Under the pieces are notes generated by a model. The model worked only from the letters and a program-made list of their open reading frames with translations. It did not search any database and was not told where the DNA came from. Of a stretch of 64,000 nt of DNA, positions 50,026 to 58,146 are shown one piece after another. Origin of the DNA: Arthrobacter sp. FW306-2-2C-D06B (GTDB taxonomy: Bacteria; Actinomycetota; Actinomycetes; Actinomycetales; Micrococcaceae); assembly GCF_021789175.1 (NCBI RefSeq), contig NZ_CP084560.1:3720001-3784000 (forward strand). Reading direction: 5' to 3'. Position 1 is the first letter of the stretch, and every line of letters starts with the position of its first letter. A program made the translations under genes and the position numbers.

Positions 50026-50889
50026 CTAGTCAGCCCAGTCGAAGAATCCCTTGCCGGTTTTGCGGCCCAGCTCGCCGCGGGCGACCTTGTCGCGCAGGAT
50101 CTGAGGCGGGGCGAAGCGCTCCCCCAGGGTCGAGTGCAGGTACTCGGCGATGCCCAGTCGCACGTCCAGGCCCACGATGTCCGTTGTCCTAAGCGGTCCC
50201 GTCGGGTGCTTGTAGCCGAGCACCATGGCCGCGTCGATGTCCTCCGCGGAGGCCACGCCTTCTTCCACCATTCGCATCGCCTCGAGTGCGATCGCAACGC
50301 CCAGCCGCGAGGACGCGAAGCCGGGCGCGTCATTGACGACGACGGCGGTCTTGCCGAGTGCCCCGGTCCAGCTTTTCGCCGCTGCGGCGAGCTCCGCCGA
50401 AGTCTCCTTGGCCAAGACCACCTCGATGAGCGTGGAAGCCGGGACAGGGTTGAAGAAGTGCAGGCCAACGAAATTGGCAGGCCTCCGGAGCTGCGAAGCG
50501 AGGCCCGTCACGGAGAGCGACGACGTGTTGGAGGCCAGGAAGGCGTCAGCAGAGAGGTGTTCCTCCACGGCCTTGAGGGCCGCAACCTTGAGCTCGTAGT
50601 CCTCGGGCACGGCTTCCACGACAAGCCCGCAATGGACAAAGGAGTCGTAGTCGGTGGAGGTGCTGAACCGGGACAAGGTCTCTTCGGCGGTCTCCGTCAG
50701 TGTGCCTCGGGCAGCGGACTTTGCCACAGCCTCAGCGACGCGACCTTGCGCACCTGCGGCGGACTCGTGGTCGCGCTCGACGACGATCACGGTGGCACCT
50801 TTGATCAGGAAAGCATGGGCGATGCCGGCCCCCATGCGGCCACCGCCGAGGACACCGACAACATGCGGGATAGCGGACGTTGCCGTCAT
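50026..50889 (-). CDS. paaH: 3-hydroxyacyl-CoA dehydrogenase of the phenylacetate cluster
   Basis: A 287-residue NAD-dependent enzyme. The Rossmann motif is VVGVLGGGRMGAGIAHAFLI; the catalytic His is in VGLHFFNPVPASTLIEVV, with NTSSLSVT and NDAPGFASSRL as further family marks; it ends GELGRKTGKGFFDWAD. In the paa pathway it oxidises 3-hydroxyadipyl-CoA to 3-oxoadipyl-CoA. Its ATG overlaps the stop of the enoyl-CoA hydratase gene (ATGA). A general 3-hydroxybutyryl-CoA dehydrogenase is the alternative; the operon favours PaaH. Confidence 0.82.
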   Translation of the reverse strand: MTATSAIPHVVGVLGGGRMGAGIAHAFLIKGATVIVVERDHESAAGAQGRVAEAVAKSAARGTLTETAEETLSRFSTSTDYDSFVHCGLVVEAVPEDYELKVAALKAVEEHLSADAFLASNTSSLSVTGLASQLRRPANFVGLHFFNPVPASTLIEVVLAKETSAELAAAAKSWTGALGKTAVVVNDAPGFASSRLGVAIALEAMRMVEEGVASAEDIDAAMVLGYKHPTGPLRTTDIVGLDVRLGIAEYLHSTLGERFAPPQILRDKVARGELGRKTGKGFFDWAD

Positions 50890-51707
50890 TTTCGGGTCCT
50901 GTCTGGGGTGTCGCTGGATTGCTTGGCGCTGGATTGCTTGGCGCTCTTCTTGTCGGTGTTCTTTTTGTCGAGGAACGCCTGCATGCGGTCGAACTTGGCT
51001 TGCGATTCGAAAAGCATGCCCTGGGCGAGAGTGTCGATCACGGGGTGCGCCTCGGCCGGAGCGTGGAACACGGACTTGGTGATCCGCACCGCCAGGGGAT
51101 CCTGCCGGCCGATCCGGTCAGCAAGGTTGTGGGCCGCTTCCATCAGCACTGGGGCTTCATGGATCTGGGTGATGAGATTGATGCGGAGGGCTTCCTCGGC
51201 GCGGAGGACGGCGCCGGCAAGGAGGATCTCCTTGGCGATCGGCTCCCCCACGAGTTCCTTGAGTCGCCAGGTGGCCCCGGCGGCGGCCATGATGCCCAGC
51301 CCGGTTTCCGGGTTGCCGATGCGAAGGCTGGGCGTACCGATGCGGAAGTCCGCGGCGTAGGCGAGTTCCGCACCCCCGCCCAGGCAATAGCCGTCCAAGG
51401 CCGCGATAACGGGCATGGGCAGCTTCGCGATCCGCACGAAGATGGTGGAGTTGATGCCGCGCAAGGCGTCGTCGCGGCGGCGTTCCCTCAGCTGGCCGAT
51501 ATCTGCGCCCGATGCGAAAACGCCTTCGACGCCGGCAATGATCAGGATTTTCGGCTCGCGTTCAAGGTAATCGCACACCCGATGGAGTTCGTCCACCATG
51601 TGCTGGTCGATCGCGTTGCGGACCTCGGGCCGGTTCAGAAGGACAGTGACGCGGTCCTCGCGTTCCTCGATGAGCAGGGTTGCGAATTCCTCGGGGTTCA
51701 ACGCCAT
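50886..51707 (-). CDS. Enoyl-CoA hydratase/isomerase of the phenylacetate cluster
   Basis: A 273-residue crotonase-fold enzyme: VTVLLNRPEVRNAIDQHMVD, FASGADIGQLRERRRDDALR (oxyanion hole), and DGYCLGGGAELAYAADFRIG then ETGLGIMAAAGATWRLKELV with the catalytic Glu region. In context it is PaaF- or PaaG-like. The C-terminus carries a lysine-rich tail with an internal tandem SAKQSSAKQSS encoded by two 15-bp repeats (about 50916-50950), probably a slippage product. Start and stop overlap the neighbouring genes (TAATG, ATGA). Confidence 0.85.
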   Translation of the reverse strand: MALNPEEFATLLIEEREDRVTVLLNRPEVRNAIDQHMVDELHRVCDYLEREPKILIIAGVEGVFASGADIGQLRERRRDDALRGINSTIFVRIAKLPMPVIAALDGYCLGGGAELAYAADFRIGTPSLRIGNPETGLGIMAAAGATWRLKELVGEPIAKEILLAGAVLRAEEALRINLITQIHEAPVLMEAAHNLADRIGRQDPLAVRITKSVFHAPAEAHPVIDTLAQGMLFESQAKFDRMQAFLDKKNTDKKSAKQSSAKQSSDTPDRTRK

Positions 51708-52930
51708 TACATGCCTTCCAGGAGAATGGCCGCGCCCTGCCCGACGCCGATGCACATCGTCGCGAGGCCAATCTTACGGTCGGCGGTGCCCAGCTCGCGC
51801 TCCATGCGGCCCAGCAAGGTGATCGCGATACGTGAGCCGCTGGAACCGAGCGGGTGCCCCAGGGAGATCGCACCGCCGTCGAGGTTCACGATGTCCGGAT
51901 CCAGGCCCAGACGCCGCATGCTCGCGAGCGATTGCGTCGCGAAGGCTTCATTGAGTTCGACGGCGCCAAGGTCGCCGACCGTGAGTCCGGAACGGCCCAG
52001 GATCTTCTGGGTTGCCGGAACTGGTCCGATGCCCATGATTTCCGGTTCGCAACCGGCCGAGCCGCCGTCGATGATCCGGGCCCGCGGAGTGAGGCCGAAC
52101 TTTTCGATGGCGGCCTCGGACGCGACGATGATGGCCGACGCGCCGTCGTTAAGCGAGGAGGAGTTGCCCGCCGTGACAACCGAGCCACCGGCGACCACTG
52201 GACGGAGCCCGGCGAGGACCTCCATCGTGGTTCCCTCGCGTGGGCCTTCGTCGGTATCCACCACGGTTTCGCCCTTGCGGGTCTTCACTGTGACCGGGAC
52301 AATCTCTTCCTTGAAGCGACCGCCGGCGATGGCAGCAAGCGCGCGTTCGTGCGAGCGGACGGCGAAGGCATCGGCGTCTTCCCGGGAAATGCCGTCCACC
52401 CGGGCGACTTCCTCGGCAGTTTCCGGCATGGAATACGTCATCTTCCCGCCGCGGGACAGCTCGCCCTTGCTGAAGAGGGGGTTGGCGAAGCGCCAGCCGA
52501 TGGACGTGTCGAAGATCTGGCCCGGTTTGGCGAAGGCTGTGGTGGGCTTCTCCTGGACCCAGGGGGCCCGGCTCATCGATTCGACGCCGCCAGCCACCAC
52601 GATGTCCGCCGCACCGGCCTTGATCATGTGGCTGGCCATGATGATGGCGCTCATGCCGGAGGCACAAAGGCGGTTGACCGTGATGCCGGGGATGTGGAGG
52701 GGCAGTCCCGCCAGAAGGGTGGCCATCCGGGCGACGTTGCGGTTTTCCTCGCCAGCGCCGTTGGCGTTGCCCAGGATGACTTCATCGATCGCGTCGGGGT
52801 CGACGCCGGCACGGGCCACGGCTTCGCGCACGACAAGGGCTGCCAGGTCATCCGGCCGGACCGCGGAAAGCGCGCCGCCATAACGGCCTACAGGGGTGCG
52901 GGCACCGCCAACAAGAAAAGCCTCGACCAT
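51707..52930 (-). CDS. Acetyl-CoA acetyltransferase / 3-oxoadipyl-CoA thiolase
   Basis: A 407-residue thiolase. Catalytic residues are Cys in ITVNRLCASGMSAIIMASHM, His in GGAISLGHPLGSSGSRIAIT and Cys in LATMCIGVGQGAAIL. Length and motifs match PcaF/PaaE-type beta-ketoadipyl-CoA thiolases, which cut 3-oxoadipyl-CoA to succinyl-CoA and acetyl-CoA. The ATG at 52930 with AAGGA upstream was chosen. It is the first gene of a thiolase-hydratase-dehydrogenase operon with overlapping stops and starts. A PaaR-type dyad lies 40 bp upstream. Confidence 0.9.
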   Translation of the reverse strand: MVEAFLVGGARTPVGRYGGALSAVRPDDLAALVVREAVARAGVDPDAIDEVILGNANGAGEENRNVARMATLLAGLPLHIPGITVNRLCASGMSAIIMASHMIKAGAADIVVAGGVESMSRAPWVQEKPTTAFAKPGQIFDTSIGWRFANPLFSKGELSRGGKMTYSMPETAEEVARVDGISREDADAFAVRSHERALAAIAGGRFKEEIVPVTVKTRKGETVVDTDEGPREGTTMEVLAGLRPVVAGGSVVTAGNSSSLNDGASAIIVASEAAIEKFGLTPRARIIDGGSAGCEPEIMGIGPVPATQKILGRSGLTVGDLGAVELNEAFATQSLASMRRLGLDPDIVNLDGGAISLGHPLGSSGSRIAITLLGRMERELGTADRKIGLATMCIGVGQGAAILLEGM

Positions 52931-52970
52931 GAGAACATCCTTCGCGAAGGGAGCGGGGCCGGCGAATAAT

Positions 52971-52992
52971 TTACCGACCGTTCGTTCTATAA
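52971..52992 (-). promoter_or_regulatory. PaaR-type operator before thiolase operon
   Basis: The 22-bp imperfect dyad TTACCGACCGT / TCGTTCTATAA. The left half matches the sites before paaI and paaZ (TTACC-A-CG); the right half overlaps TATAGAAC on the minus strand, a -10-like box. Confidence 0.6.
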
Positions 52993-53013
52993 AGATTACA
53001 CGGCGCCGCCCCA

Positions 53014-53074
53014 CGGTCAACCGTCACCCGGTCAACCATCACCCGGTCAACCGTCACCCGGTCAACCATCACCC
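53014..53074. repeat. 15-bp tandem repeat (four units)
   Basis: CGGTCAACC(G/A)TCACC repeats four times with a 15-bp period, G and A alternating so that a 30-bp pair is duplicated. It lies between the thiolase promoter and the end of the pentapeptide-like gene. No function is apparent. Confidence 0.8.
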
Positions 53075-53092
53075 GCGGCGCCGTCGCTCCAC

Positions 53093-53752
53093 TCAGATCA
53101 CCCGAATACCCAGGTGTCCGGCCAAAAGGGGTGCCAACAGGCTGAGCTGGTAATCATCGATGACCACGCCGGACAGGCCGCCGAGTCCATTGATCATCCG
53201 GAAGTCCGAGCCCCGCAGGTCCACGTCCTTGAGCTTGGCCCCGGTGACATCCAGCGTCCCGATGGTGCAATCCTTGAGCACCATCCGCGTCGCGGTACAA
53301 GCCCCGAGGTCGAGCTCGTTGATGATGCAGCCCGTGATCACCACATCCGTGAGCTTGGATCCGCGCAGGTTCAGGAAGTCCAGCTTGCCGCCGTCGATCT
53401 TCACCGAGTGCCAGGCGCCCTCGTACATCTCCGCTGAACCCCAACGCGGGTTACTGATCTCCACTTCACGCCACGATGTGCGCGCAGCCGTGAATACCGG
53501 AGCGTAGGGCTCATTTAGGATGCAATCCCGGAACGTCGCGCCACGCAGTTGTGCTTCGTTGAAGGAGACTCCGTTGAATTCACACTCGATAAAGTCCGCT
53601 CCACTCAGCTCCGCTCCGTCAGCCACGGCACGGGTGAGGCGTACGCCATCGTACCGCTCGCCGCGCTGGAAGTCTGGCGCTGGATCGTCGCGGAGCTCGT
53701 CAAGCCTGATCGGGGAAATCCGGGGGGCCGTCACCTTGGCGACCGCCGCCAT
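53093..53752 (-). CDS. Pentapeptide-repeat protein
   Basis: A 219-residue protein with a right-handed beta-helix pattern: ELSGADFIECEFNGVSFNEA, QLRGATFRDCILNEPYAPVF, then SKLTDVVITGCIINELDLGA and AKLKDVDLRGSDFRMINGL. A(D/N)LxX repeats with Leu or Phe at every fifth residue are visible, with a break near residues 85-115. The start overlaps the stop of the SRPBCC gene by 1 nt (TGATG), so they are coupled. Some relatives mimic DNA and protect gyrase; most have unknown roles. Confidence 0.85.
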   Translation of the reverse strand: MAAVAKVTAPRISPIRLDELRDDPAPDFQRGERYDGVRLTRAVADGAELSGADFIECEFNGVSFNEAQLRGATFRDCILNEPYAPVFTAARTSWREVEISNPRWGSAEMYEGAWHSVKIDGGKLDFLNLRGSKLTDVVITGCIINELDLGACTATRMVLKDCTIGTLDVTGAKLKDVDLRGSDFRMINGLGGLSGVVIDDYQLSLLAPLLAGHLGIRVI

Positions 53753-54210
53753 CAGAGCGCCTCCGCTTTCGCCGCGATCTCGGTGAGATCCTTCGCGAGA
53801 GCCTTGCGGGTGACACTCAGCCCGAGCTTTCCGAACGCGGCCATCATGACCTTGCTGAAGAAAGTCGGCTTGAGGACCTCGGCGCCGAAGAACAGCGCAA
53901 GTTCGGTCCCGCCGTCGCGCTCTTCGAGGGTGAAGCGCGTTGTGTAGTCCGCGCCGCCCTGCCGCGCTTTGACAGTGGTGCCGCGCGGCGGATCGCTCTG
54001 GGAAACGTGCATTTCCACGGTTTCCTCCCTGCCCATCATGGCGCGGGTTTCCTTCCACCGCGTGCCCTCACCGTAGGGTCCCTCGCTGAGCATCTGAATG
54101 GCTTTGACGCCCGACAACGTCTTGGCCGAGCCCGGAATGTCGGTGATGACGGCCCAGACTTTCTCCCGGGAGGCGTTGATGTGCTGGCTGAGAGTGGTGC
54201 TGTGGTCCAT
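53752..54210 (-). CDS. SRPBCC-family (START/Bet v1-like) protein
   Basis: A 152-residue single-domain protein: STTLSQHINASREKVWAVIT, DIPGSAKTLSGVKAIQMLSE, GTRWKETRAMMGREETVEMH and YTTRFTLEERDGGTELALFF. The helix-grip fold of polyketide cyclase/dehydrase-like proteins is evident. Such proteins bind hydrophobic ligands in a deep pocket. It is translationally coupled to the pentapeptide-repeat gene; a shared process is unknown. Confidence 0.85.
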   Translation of the reverse strand: MDHSTTLSQHINASREKVWAVITDIPGSAKTLSGVKAIQMLSEGPYGEGTRWKETRAMMGREETVEMHVSQSDPPRGTTVKARQGGADYTTRFTLEERDGGTELALFFGAEVLKPTFFSKVMMAAFGKLGLSVTRKALAKDLTEIAAKAEAL

Positions 54211-54283
54211 GCATCGAGCCTATCGGCGACCGCCGACAAAAACAGCCGACAAGGCACTTGCGCGGTCTGGCAGGATTGCACCC

Positions 54284-55009
54284 ATGGTGCACATCGACTT
54301 GAGCGCGGACAGCGTGGCGGCAGGAGGCTCGCGGACCCTGCAGGGGTACCTTGCCGAGCCCGACAGCGACGGGCCGTTTCCCGGCGTCGTACTCATCCAT
54401 GAGGCCTTTGGGCTCGACGACGTGATGCGCCGCCACGCGGACCGGCTCGCCGCGGCGGGCTACCTGACCCTCGCCGTCGACCTCTACAGCGACGGCGGCG
54501 CGAGGCGCTGCCTCATGGCGACCATGCGCTCCCTGATGTCGGGTACGGGCCGGGCATTCACGGATGTTTCCACGGCACGGATCTGGCTCCGCAACGATGC
54601 CCGGTGCACCGGAAAAGTGGGGGTCATCGGTTTCTGCATGGGCGGAGCCTTCGCCCTGCTAGCGGCCCACGACGATTTCGACGCCGCCTCTGTGAACTAC
54701 GGCCAGTTGCCGCGGCACCTGGAGCAGGCTTTGGAGGGGGCGTGCCCGGTGGTGGCCAACTACGGAGGGAAGGACAGGACGATGCCGGGAGCGGCCGCGA
54801 AGCTGGAGGCCGCCCTGACGAACCTCGGGATCGAGCACGACGTCAAGGAATTCCCGACGGCGGGCCACGCCTTCATGAACGACGTTCCGGTCGGGCCCCG
54901 GCCACTGCGGCCGTTGATGCGGGTGATGGGGATCAAGCCCGATCCGGCTGCGGCCCCGGAAGCCTGGCAGCGGATCGAGGACCACTTCGCGAAGTACCTG
55001 AGGGACTGA
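54284..55009 (+). CDS. Dienelactone hydrolase family protein
   Basis: A 241-residue alpha/beta hydrolase. The nucleophile motif is VGVIGFCMGGAFALLAAHDD with Cys in place of Ser, as in dienelactone hydrolases; VANYGGKDRTMPG supplies the acid and PTAGHAFMNDV the His. FPGVVLIHEAFGLDDVMRRH is the usual N-terminal block with the Glu/His pair. The ATG at 54284 has AGGA 9 nt upstream. It may act on lactones of aromatic breakdown, but no ortho-cleavage genes are adjacent. Confidence 0.88.
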   Translation: MVHIDLSADSVAAGGSRTLQGYLAEPDSDGPFPGVVLIHEAFGLDDVMRRHADRLAAAGYLTLAVDLYSDGGARRCLMATMRSLMSGTGRAFTDVSTARIWLRNDARCTGKVGVIGFCMGGAFALLAAHDDFDAASVNYGQLPRHLEQALEGACPVVANYGGKDRTMPGAAAKLEAALTNLGIEHDVKEFPTAGHAFMNDVPVGPRPLRPLMRVMGIKPDPAAAPEAWQRIEDHFAKYLRD

Positions 55010-55028
55010 GCCGGTTAAATCGATTGCT

Positions 55029-55068
55029 CCGTAAGTGCCGTTCTGAGCGCTCAAAATGGCAGTTACGG
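55029..55068. terminator. Palindromic terminator between convergent genes, related to 66-bp family
   Basis: CCGTAAGTGCCGTTCTGAGC and GCTCAAAATGGCAGTTACGG are 20-bp arms with three mismatches and no loop. The centre TGAGCGCTCA and the flanking GCCGTT/AATGGC resemble the loop and upper stem of the 66-bp palindromes (compare CAGCGCTCAAAACGAC at 57586-57600). It lies between the hydrolase and permease genes, which converge. Confidence 0.65.
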
Positions 55069-55142
55069 GGGCCCACGCCAGCGAGGGCCCCGGCCTGAGC
55101 TTGCGAAGGCTGGGAGCTGGTGGGGACAATCGATGGTGCGGA

Positions 55143-56621
55143 CTAGCTGAACAGCTCGCTCTTCGGTTCGTTGTTCTTGACCTTCTGCCAGCCCAGCCAC
55201 AGCACCAAGGCGAAGAACGGGATGGTGGCCAGGGTCCAGAGGCCCAGGAGGAACACCTCGCCCGTGGCCTTGTCCGTCATGGTGTCCATGCCGATCAGTA
55301 TGGTGATGGCCAACAGGGCGATCAGGCCAACCCAGCTGGTCCACGGCGAACCCGGCATCGGGAGGCTGGAAACGTTGCCCTTCTTCTTGCGCAGGGCGAT
55401 CTGGCTCGCGAAAATCGAGCCCCAGGTGAAGATGACGCCGATCGAGGCCGTGTTCAGGGCGAGGTCGAAGGCGTGCGAACCGCCCAACCAAATGTTGAGC
55501 AGGATGCCCACGAGGTACACGGCGCCGATTGCCAGGATGGCCGCATACGGCACGTGGCGGGTGGACATCTTGGTCAGCCACTTGGGGGCATGTCCGTTGT
55601 TGGCCATGGTGCGGAAGATGCGGCCGATCGAGTACAGGCCCGAGTTGCATGAGGACAGCGCTGCGGTGATGACGATCATGTTCATGACGTCGCCCATCCA
55701 CGGCAAGCCCATCTGGCCGAACACCGTGACGAACGGGGAGGTTCCCGCGTGATACTGGTCCGAAGGCAGCAGCATCGCCAGCAGCGTGACGGAACCGACG
55801 TAGAAAACCACGATGCGGATCACGACGGCGCGGATCGCCTTGGGCACTTCGCGTTCCGGGTTCTGCATCTCGCCGGCGGTAATGCCGACCAGTTCGATGG
55901 CGTTGTAAGCGAAGATCACGGCGTTCAGGACCAGGATCATCACCAGGCCGCCCTTGGGGAACATGCCGCCGTCGGCAGCGAAGAGGTTCCCCACGGATGC
56001 GTGGCCAGTGCCCACCTGCGCGTTCGTGACCACCATGAAGGTGCCCACGGCCAGGAAGATCAGGATCGCGGCGACCTTGAGGCAGGACGCCCAGAATTCG
56101 AACTCGCCGAAGGCCTTGACGCTGAACAGGTTCACGGCCACCAGCAGCACCAGCGCGGCGATGGCGGACAGCTCAACGGGAACATTCGGGAAGAAGAACT
56201 GGAAGTACAGGCCGATGGCAATGAGTTCGGCGATGCCCGTCATGGCCCAGTTGATGAAGTACATCCAACCGGAGAGGAAGGCGCCCTTTTTGCCGAACAT
56301 TTCACCGGCGTAGCTGACAAAGGAGCCGGAGGTCTGGCGGTACATGATCAGTTCGCCAAGGGCCCGCATCAGCAGGTAGGCAATGACGCCGGCAATGGCG
56401 TAGGAGAAGATGAGGGCCGGGCCGGTGGAGGCCAGCCGTCCACCCGCGCCCATGAAGAGGCCGACGCCGATCGCGCCGCCCATCGCGATCATCGTGACGT
56501 GGCGGCGGCTCAGGGTCTTCTGGTAGCCCTCGGCGCTGAGGTTTTCGGAAGTTGTAGAGGTACTGGGCGCAGCCAGGGTTCCCGGCTCACGCTGAAGGTC
56601 GGTTGTGGTGTTTTGAGGCAC
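55143..56621 (-). CDS. Amino acid permease (APC superfamily, AnsP-like)
   Basis: A 492-residue transporter with about 12 helices. The N-terminus EGYQKTLSRRHVTMIAMGGA then IGVGLFMGAGGRLASTGPAL is the APC/AAT motif closest to L-asparagine permeases; YRQTSGSFVSYAGEMFGKKG and NAVIFAYNAIELVGITAGEM follow. The C-terminus ends KNNEPKSELFS. Proton-coupled uptake of a neutral amino acid is expected; asparagine is a guess from similarity. It is monocistronic. Confidence 0.88.
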   Translation of the reverse strand: MPQNTTTDLQREPGTLAAPSTSTTSENLSAEGYQKTLSRRHVTMIAMGGAIGVGLFMGAGGRLASTGPALIFSYAIAGVIAYLLMRALGELIMYRQTSGSFVSYAGEMFGKKGAFLSGWMYFINWAMTGIAELIAIGLYFQFFFPNVPVELSAIAALVLLVAVNLFSVKAFGEFEFWASCLKVAAILIFLAVGTFMVVTNAQVGTGHASVGNLFAADGGMFPKGGLVMILVLNAVIFAYNAIELVGITAGEMQNPEREVPKAIRAVVIRIVVFYVGSVTLLAMLLPSDQYHAGTSPFVTVFGQMGLPWMGDVMNMIVITAALSSCNSGLYSIGRIFRTMANNGHAPKWLTKMSTRHVPYAAILAIGAVYLVGILLNIWLGGSHAFDLALNTASIGVIFTWGSIFASQIALRKKKGNVSSLPMPGSPWTSWVGLIALLAITILIGMDTMTDKATGEVFLLGLWTLATIPFFALVLWLGWQKVKNNEPKSELFS

Positions 56622-56822
56622 AGCTGTTCCTTGTGGGTTGAGGATGTGCCGGCCCTGGCTTCATGCGCATCGGCACGGACAATTCGAGCTTTCACCCTGT
56701 TGGCGAGTCGAATCAGTAGCGAAAACGCGGAAGCGTCGAAGGTAAATCCGGCAAAACCATCCTACCCGGTGATTTCGGCGGAGCGTGACGCGGGCAACAA
56801 ACCGGGGCGCTACGCTGGACAT

Positions 56823-57551
56823 ATGGGCACCATTCCGCCAGCCGGCAGGCTATACCGATTCACGGGCTTGGACGCTGCGGCTTTCGGACTCTACGTGTCA
56901 TTGGCGGCTGTCCTGAGCCTCGCCACGGCCCCGGTGACGGGTTTCGTGCAGCGGGTCTTTCCCGACCCGGCCACCGCCGTCTTCGCCATCAACCTCGCTT
57001 TTTACGCTTCGGTGGGCCTGTTCGCCGTAGCAGCTGCGTGGCGCGTCATAGCCCGCGACCTCCTGATCCTGGCCACCCGTCCGTGGTTCACGCTTGCGAT
57101 GATTCCTTTATCCATCGTGGCGATGCTGGTGATCACCGCCATCCTGGTGACGGTTGCCGGCTCGGCCACGGAGTCGCAGAACCAACTGGGCCTGCAGTCC
57201 CTGGTCCTGCAACTGCCGGCCTGGTTCGTGGTGCCCTTGCTGGTGGTGTTGGGCCCCTTCGTGGAGGAATACCTGTTCCGGCACCTCCTGATCGGCAAGC
57301 TGTCCCGCCGCGTCAATATTTGGCTTTGTTGCGTTCTGTCCGTACTTTGTTTCGCCGCCATCCACGTGGTGGGACGTGAGGGGCTGGTGCTTCCCGCCCT
57401 GGCCCCGTACCTGGGAATGGGCGTCGTCCTGGTGGCTGTCTACGTCTGGACAGGCAAGAACGTGATGTTCTCCTATTTCGTTCACGCCGCCAAGAACCTC
57501 TTGGCCGTCGTGCTGATCTACGCGATCCCGCCGCAACTCCTCGGCGGCTAA
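56823..57551 (+). CDS. CPBP-family intramembrane metalloprotease (CAAX protease-like)
   Basis: A 242-residue membrane protein with six or seven helices. Motifs are GPFVEEYLFRHLLIGKLSRR (EExxxR), CFAAIHVVG (His) and YFVHAAKNLLAVV (HxxxN). They define the Abi/CPBP glutamic protease family. The ATG at 56823 gives the usual length; open codons upstream are an antisense artefact of the permease gene. Some members give immunity to bacteriocins, others process prenylated or peptide substrates. No toxin gene is near. A 66-bp palindrome begins 4 bp after the stop. Confidence 0.85.
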   Translation: MGTIPPAGRLYRFTGLDAAAFGLYVSLAAVLSLATAPVTGFVQRVFPDPATAVFAINLAFYASVGLFAVAAAWRVIARDLLILATRPWFTLAMIPLSIVAMLVITAILVTVAGSATESQNQLGLQSLVLQLPAWFVVPLLVVLGPFVEEYLFRHLLIGKLSRRVNIWLCCVLSVLCFAAIHVVGREGLVLPALAPYLGMGVVLVAVYVWTGKNVMFSYFVHAAKNLLAVVLIYAIPPQLLGG

Positions 57552-57555
57552 CCAA

Positions 57556-57621
57556 CCCAACTAGCTCGCAGTAGTTGTCGTTTTCAGCGCTCAAAACGAC
57601 AACAAATGCGAGTCAGTTGGG
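57556..57621. repeat. 66-bp palindromic element after CPBP gene
   Basis: CCCAACTAGCTCGCAGTAGT + TGTCGTTTT and AAAACGACA + ACAAATGCGAGTCAGTTGGG around CAGCGCTC. The left arm still has ACTAGC, the IS481 target, unoccupied. Mismatches are confined to the AG/GA and CAGTAG/CAAATG positions. Confidence 0.9.
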
Positions 57622-57687
57622 AAACCCGGACCGGAACTGTCCGCTAGGCACTTCCCCGGCCACGCGCCGCCGTCGTAGGTTCAGTCC

Positions 57688-58125
57688 ATGGCACTGAACT
57701 TTCAGGTAGTGATCGACTGCAAGAACCCGCACGTCCTCGCCGATTGGTGGGCCAAGACGCTCGAGTGGATCGTGGAGCCCCAGGACGAAGCGTTCATCCG
57801 GTCCATGGTCGATCAAGGCTTCGCCACGGAGGCCGAAACGACCACCCACAACGGCAAGCTCGTGTGGAAGGACGGCGCGGCCATCGGCCCGGAAGAAGAC
57901 CAGGACAAAGACACGCGCCGGCGTTTCCTCTTCCAGACCGTTCCGGAAGACAAGACCGTCAAGAACCGCGTCCACTGGGACGTGCGCCTCAACGGACAGG
58001 ACAAGGACGAAGTCCGCGCCACGTTGGAAGCGCGTGGCGCGAAATACCTCTGGACGGCCAAGCAAGGGCCACACGAATGGCACACCATGGCGGATCCCGA
58101 AGGCAACGAGTTCTGCATCAGCTGA
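57688..58125 (+). CDS. VOC-family glyoxalase-like protein
   Basis: A 145-residue Glyoxalase_6-type protein: FQVVIDCKNPHVLADWWAKT, EWIVEPQDEAFIRSMVDQGF, VKNRVHWDVRLNGQDKDEVR and HEWHTMADPEGNEFCIS. The C-terminal DPEGNEFC motif is characteristic. No metal-binding site can be confirmed. It precedes menB by 21 bp but has no known link to menaquinone synthesis. Confidence 0.82.
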   Translation: MALNFQVVIDCKNPHVLADWWAKTLEWIVEPQDEAFIRSMVDQGFATEAETTTHNGKLVWKDGAAIGPEEDQDKDTRRRFLFQTVPEDKTVKNRVHWDVRLNGQDKDEVRATLEARGAKYLWTAKQGPHEWHTMADPEGNEFCIS

Positions 58126-58146
58126 GGGGATTACTAGACTCTGAGG

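Noticed and set aside
50880..52883. 667-codon open frame antisense to the phenylacetate beta-oxidation genes
   Set aside because: Opposite strand of three clear enzyme genes. Low-complexity Ser/Arg/Pro composition typical of high-GC shadow frames.
53014..53074. Tandem 15-bp repeat as a coding repeat (VNRHPVNHHP) on the plus strand
   Set aside because: The open frame starts inside the thiolase gene's antisense and has no ribosome site or homologue I recognise.
55749..56822. Upstream extension of the CPBP protease frame
   Set aside because: Antisense to the amino acid permease; Gly/Asp/His/Gln-rich and without membrane helices.
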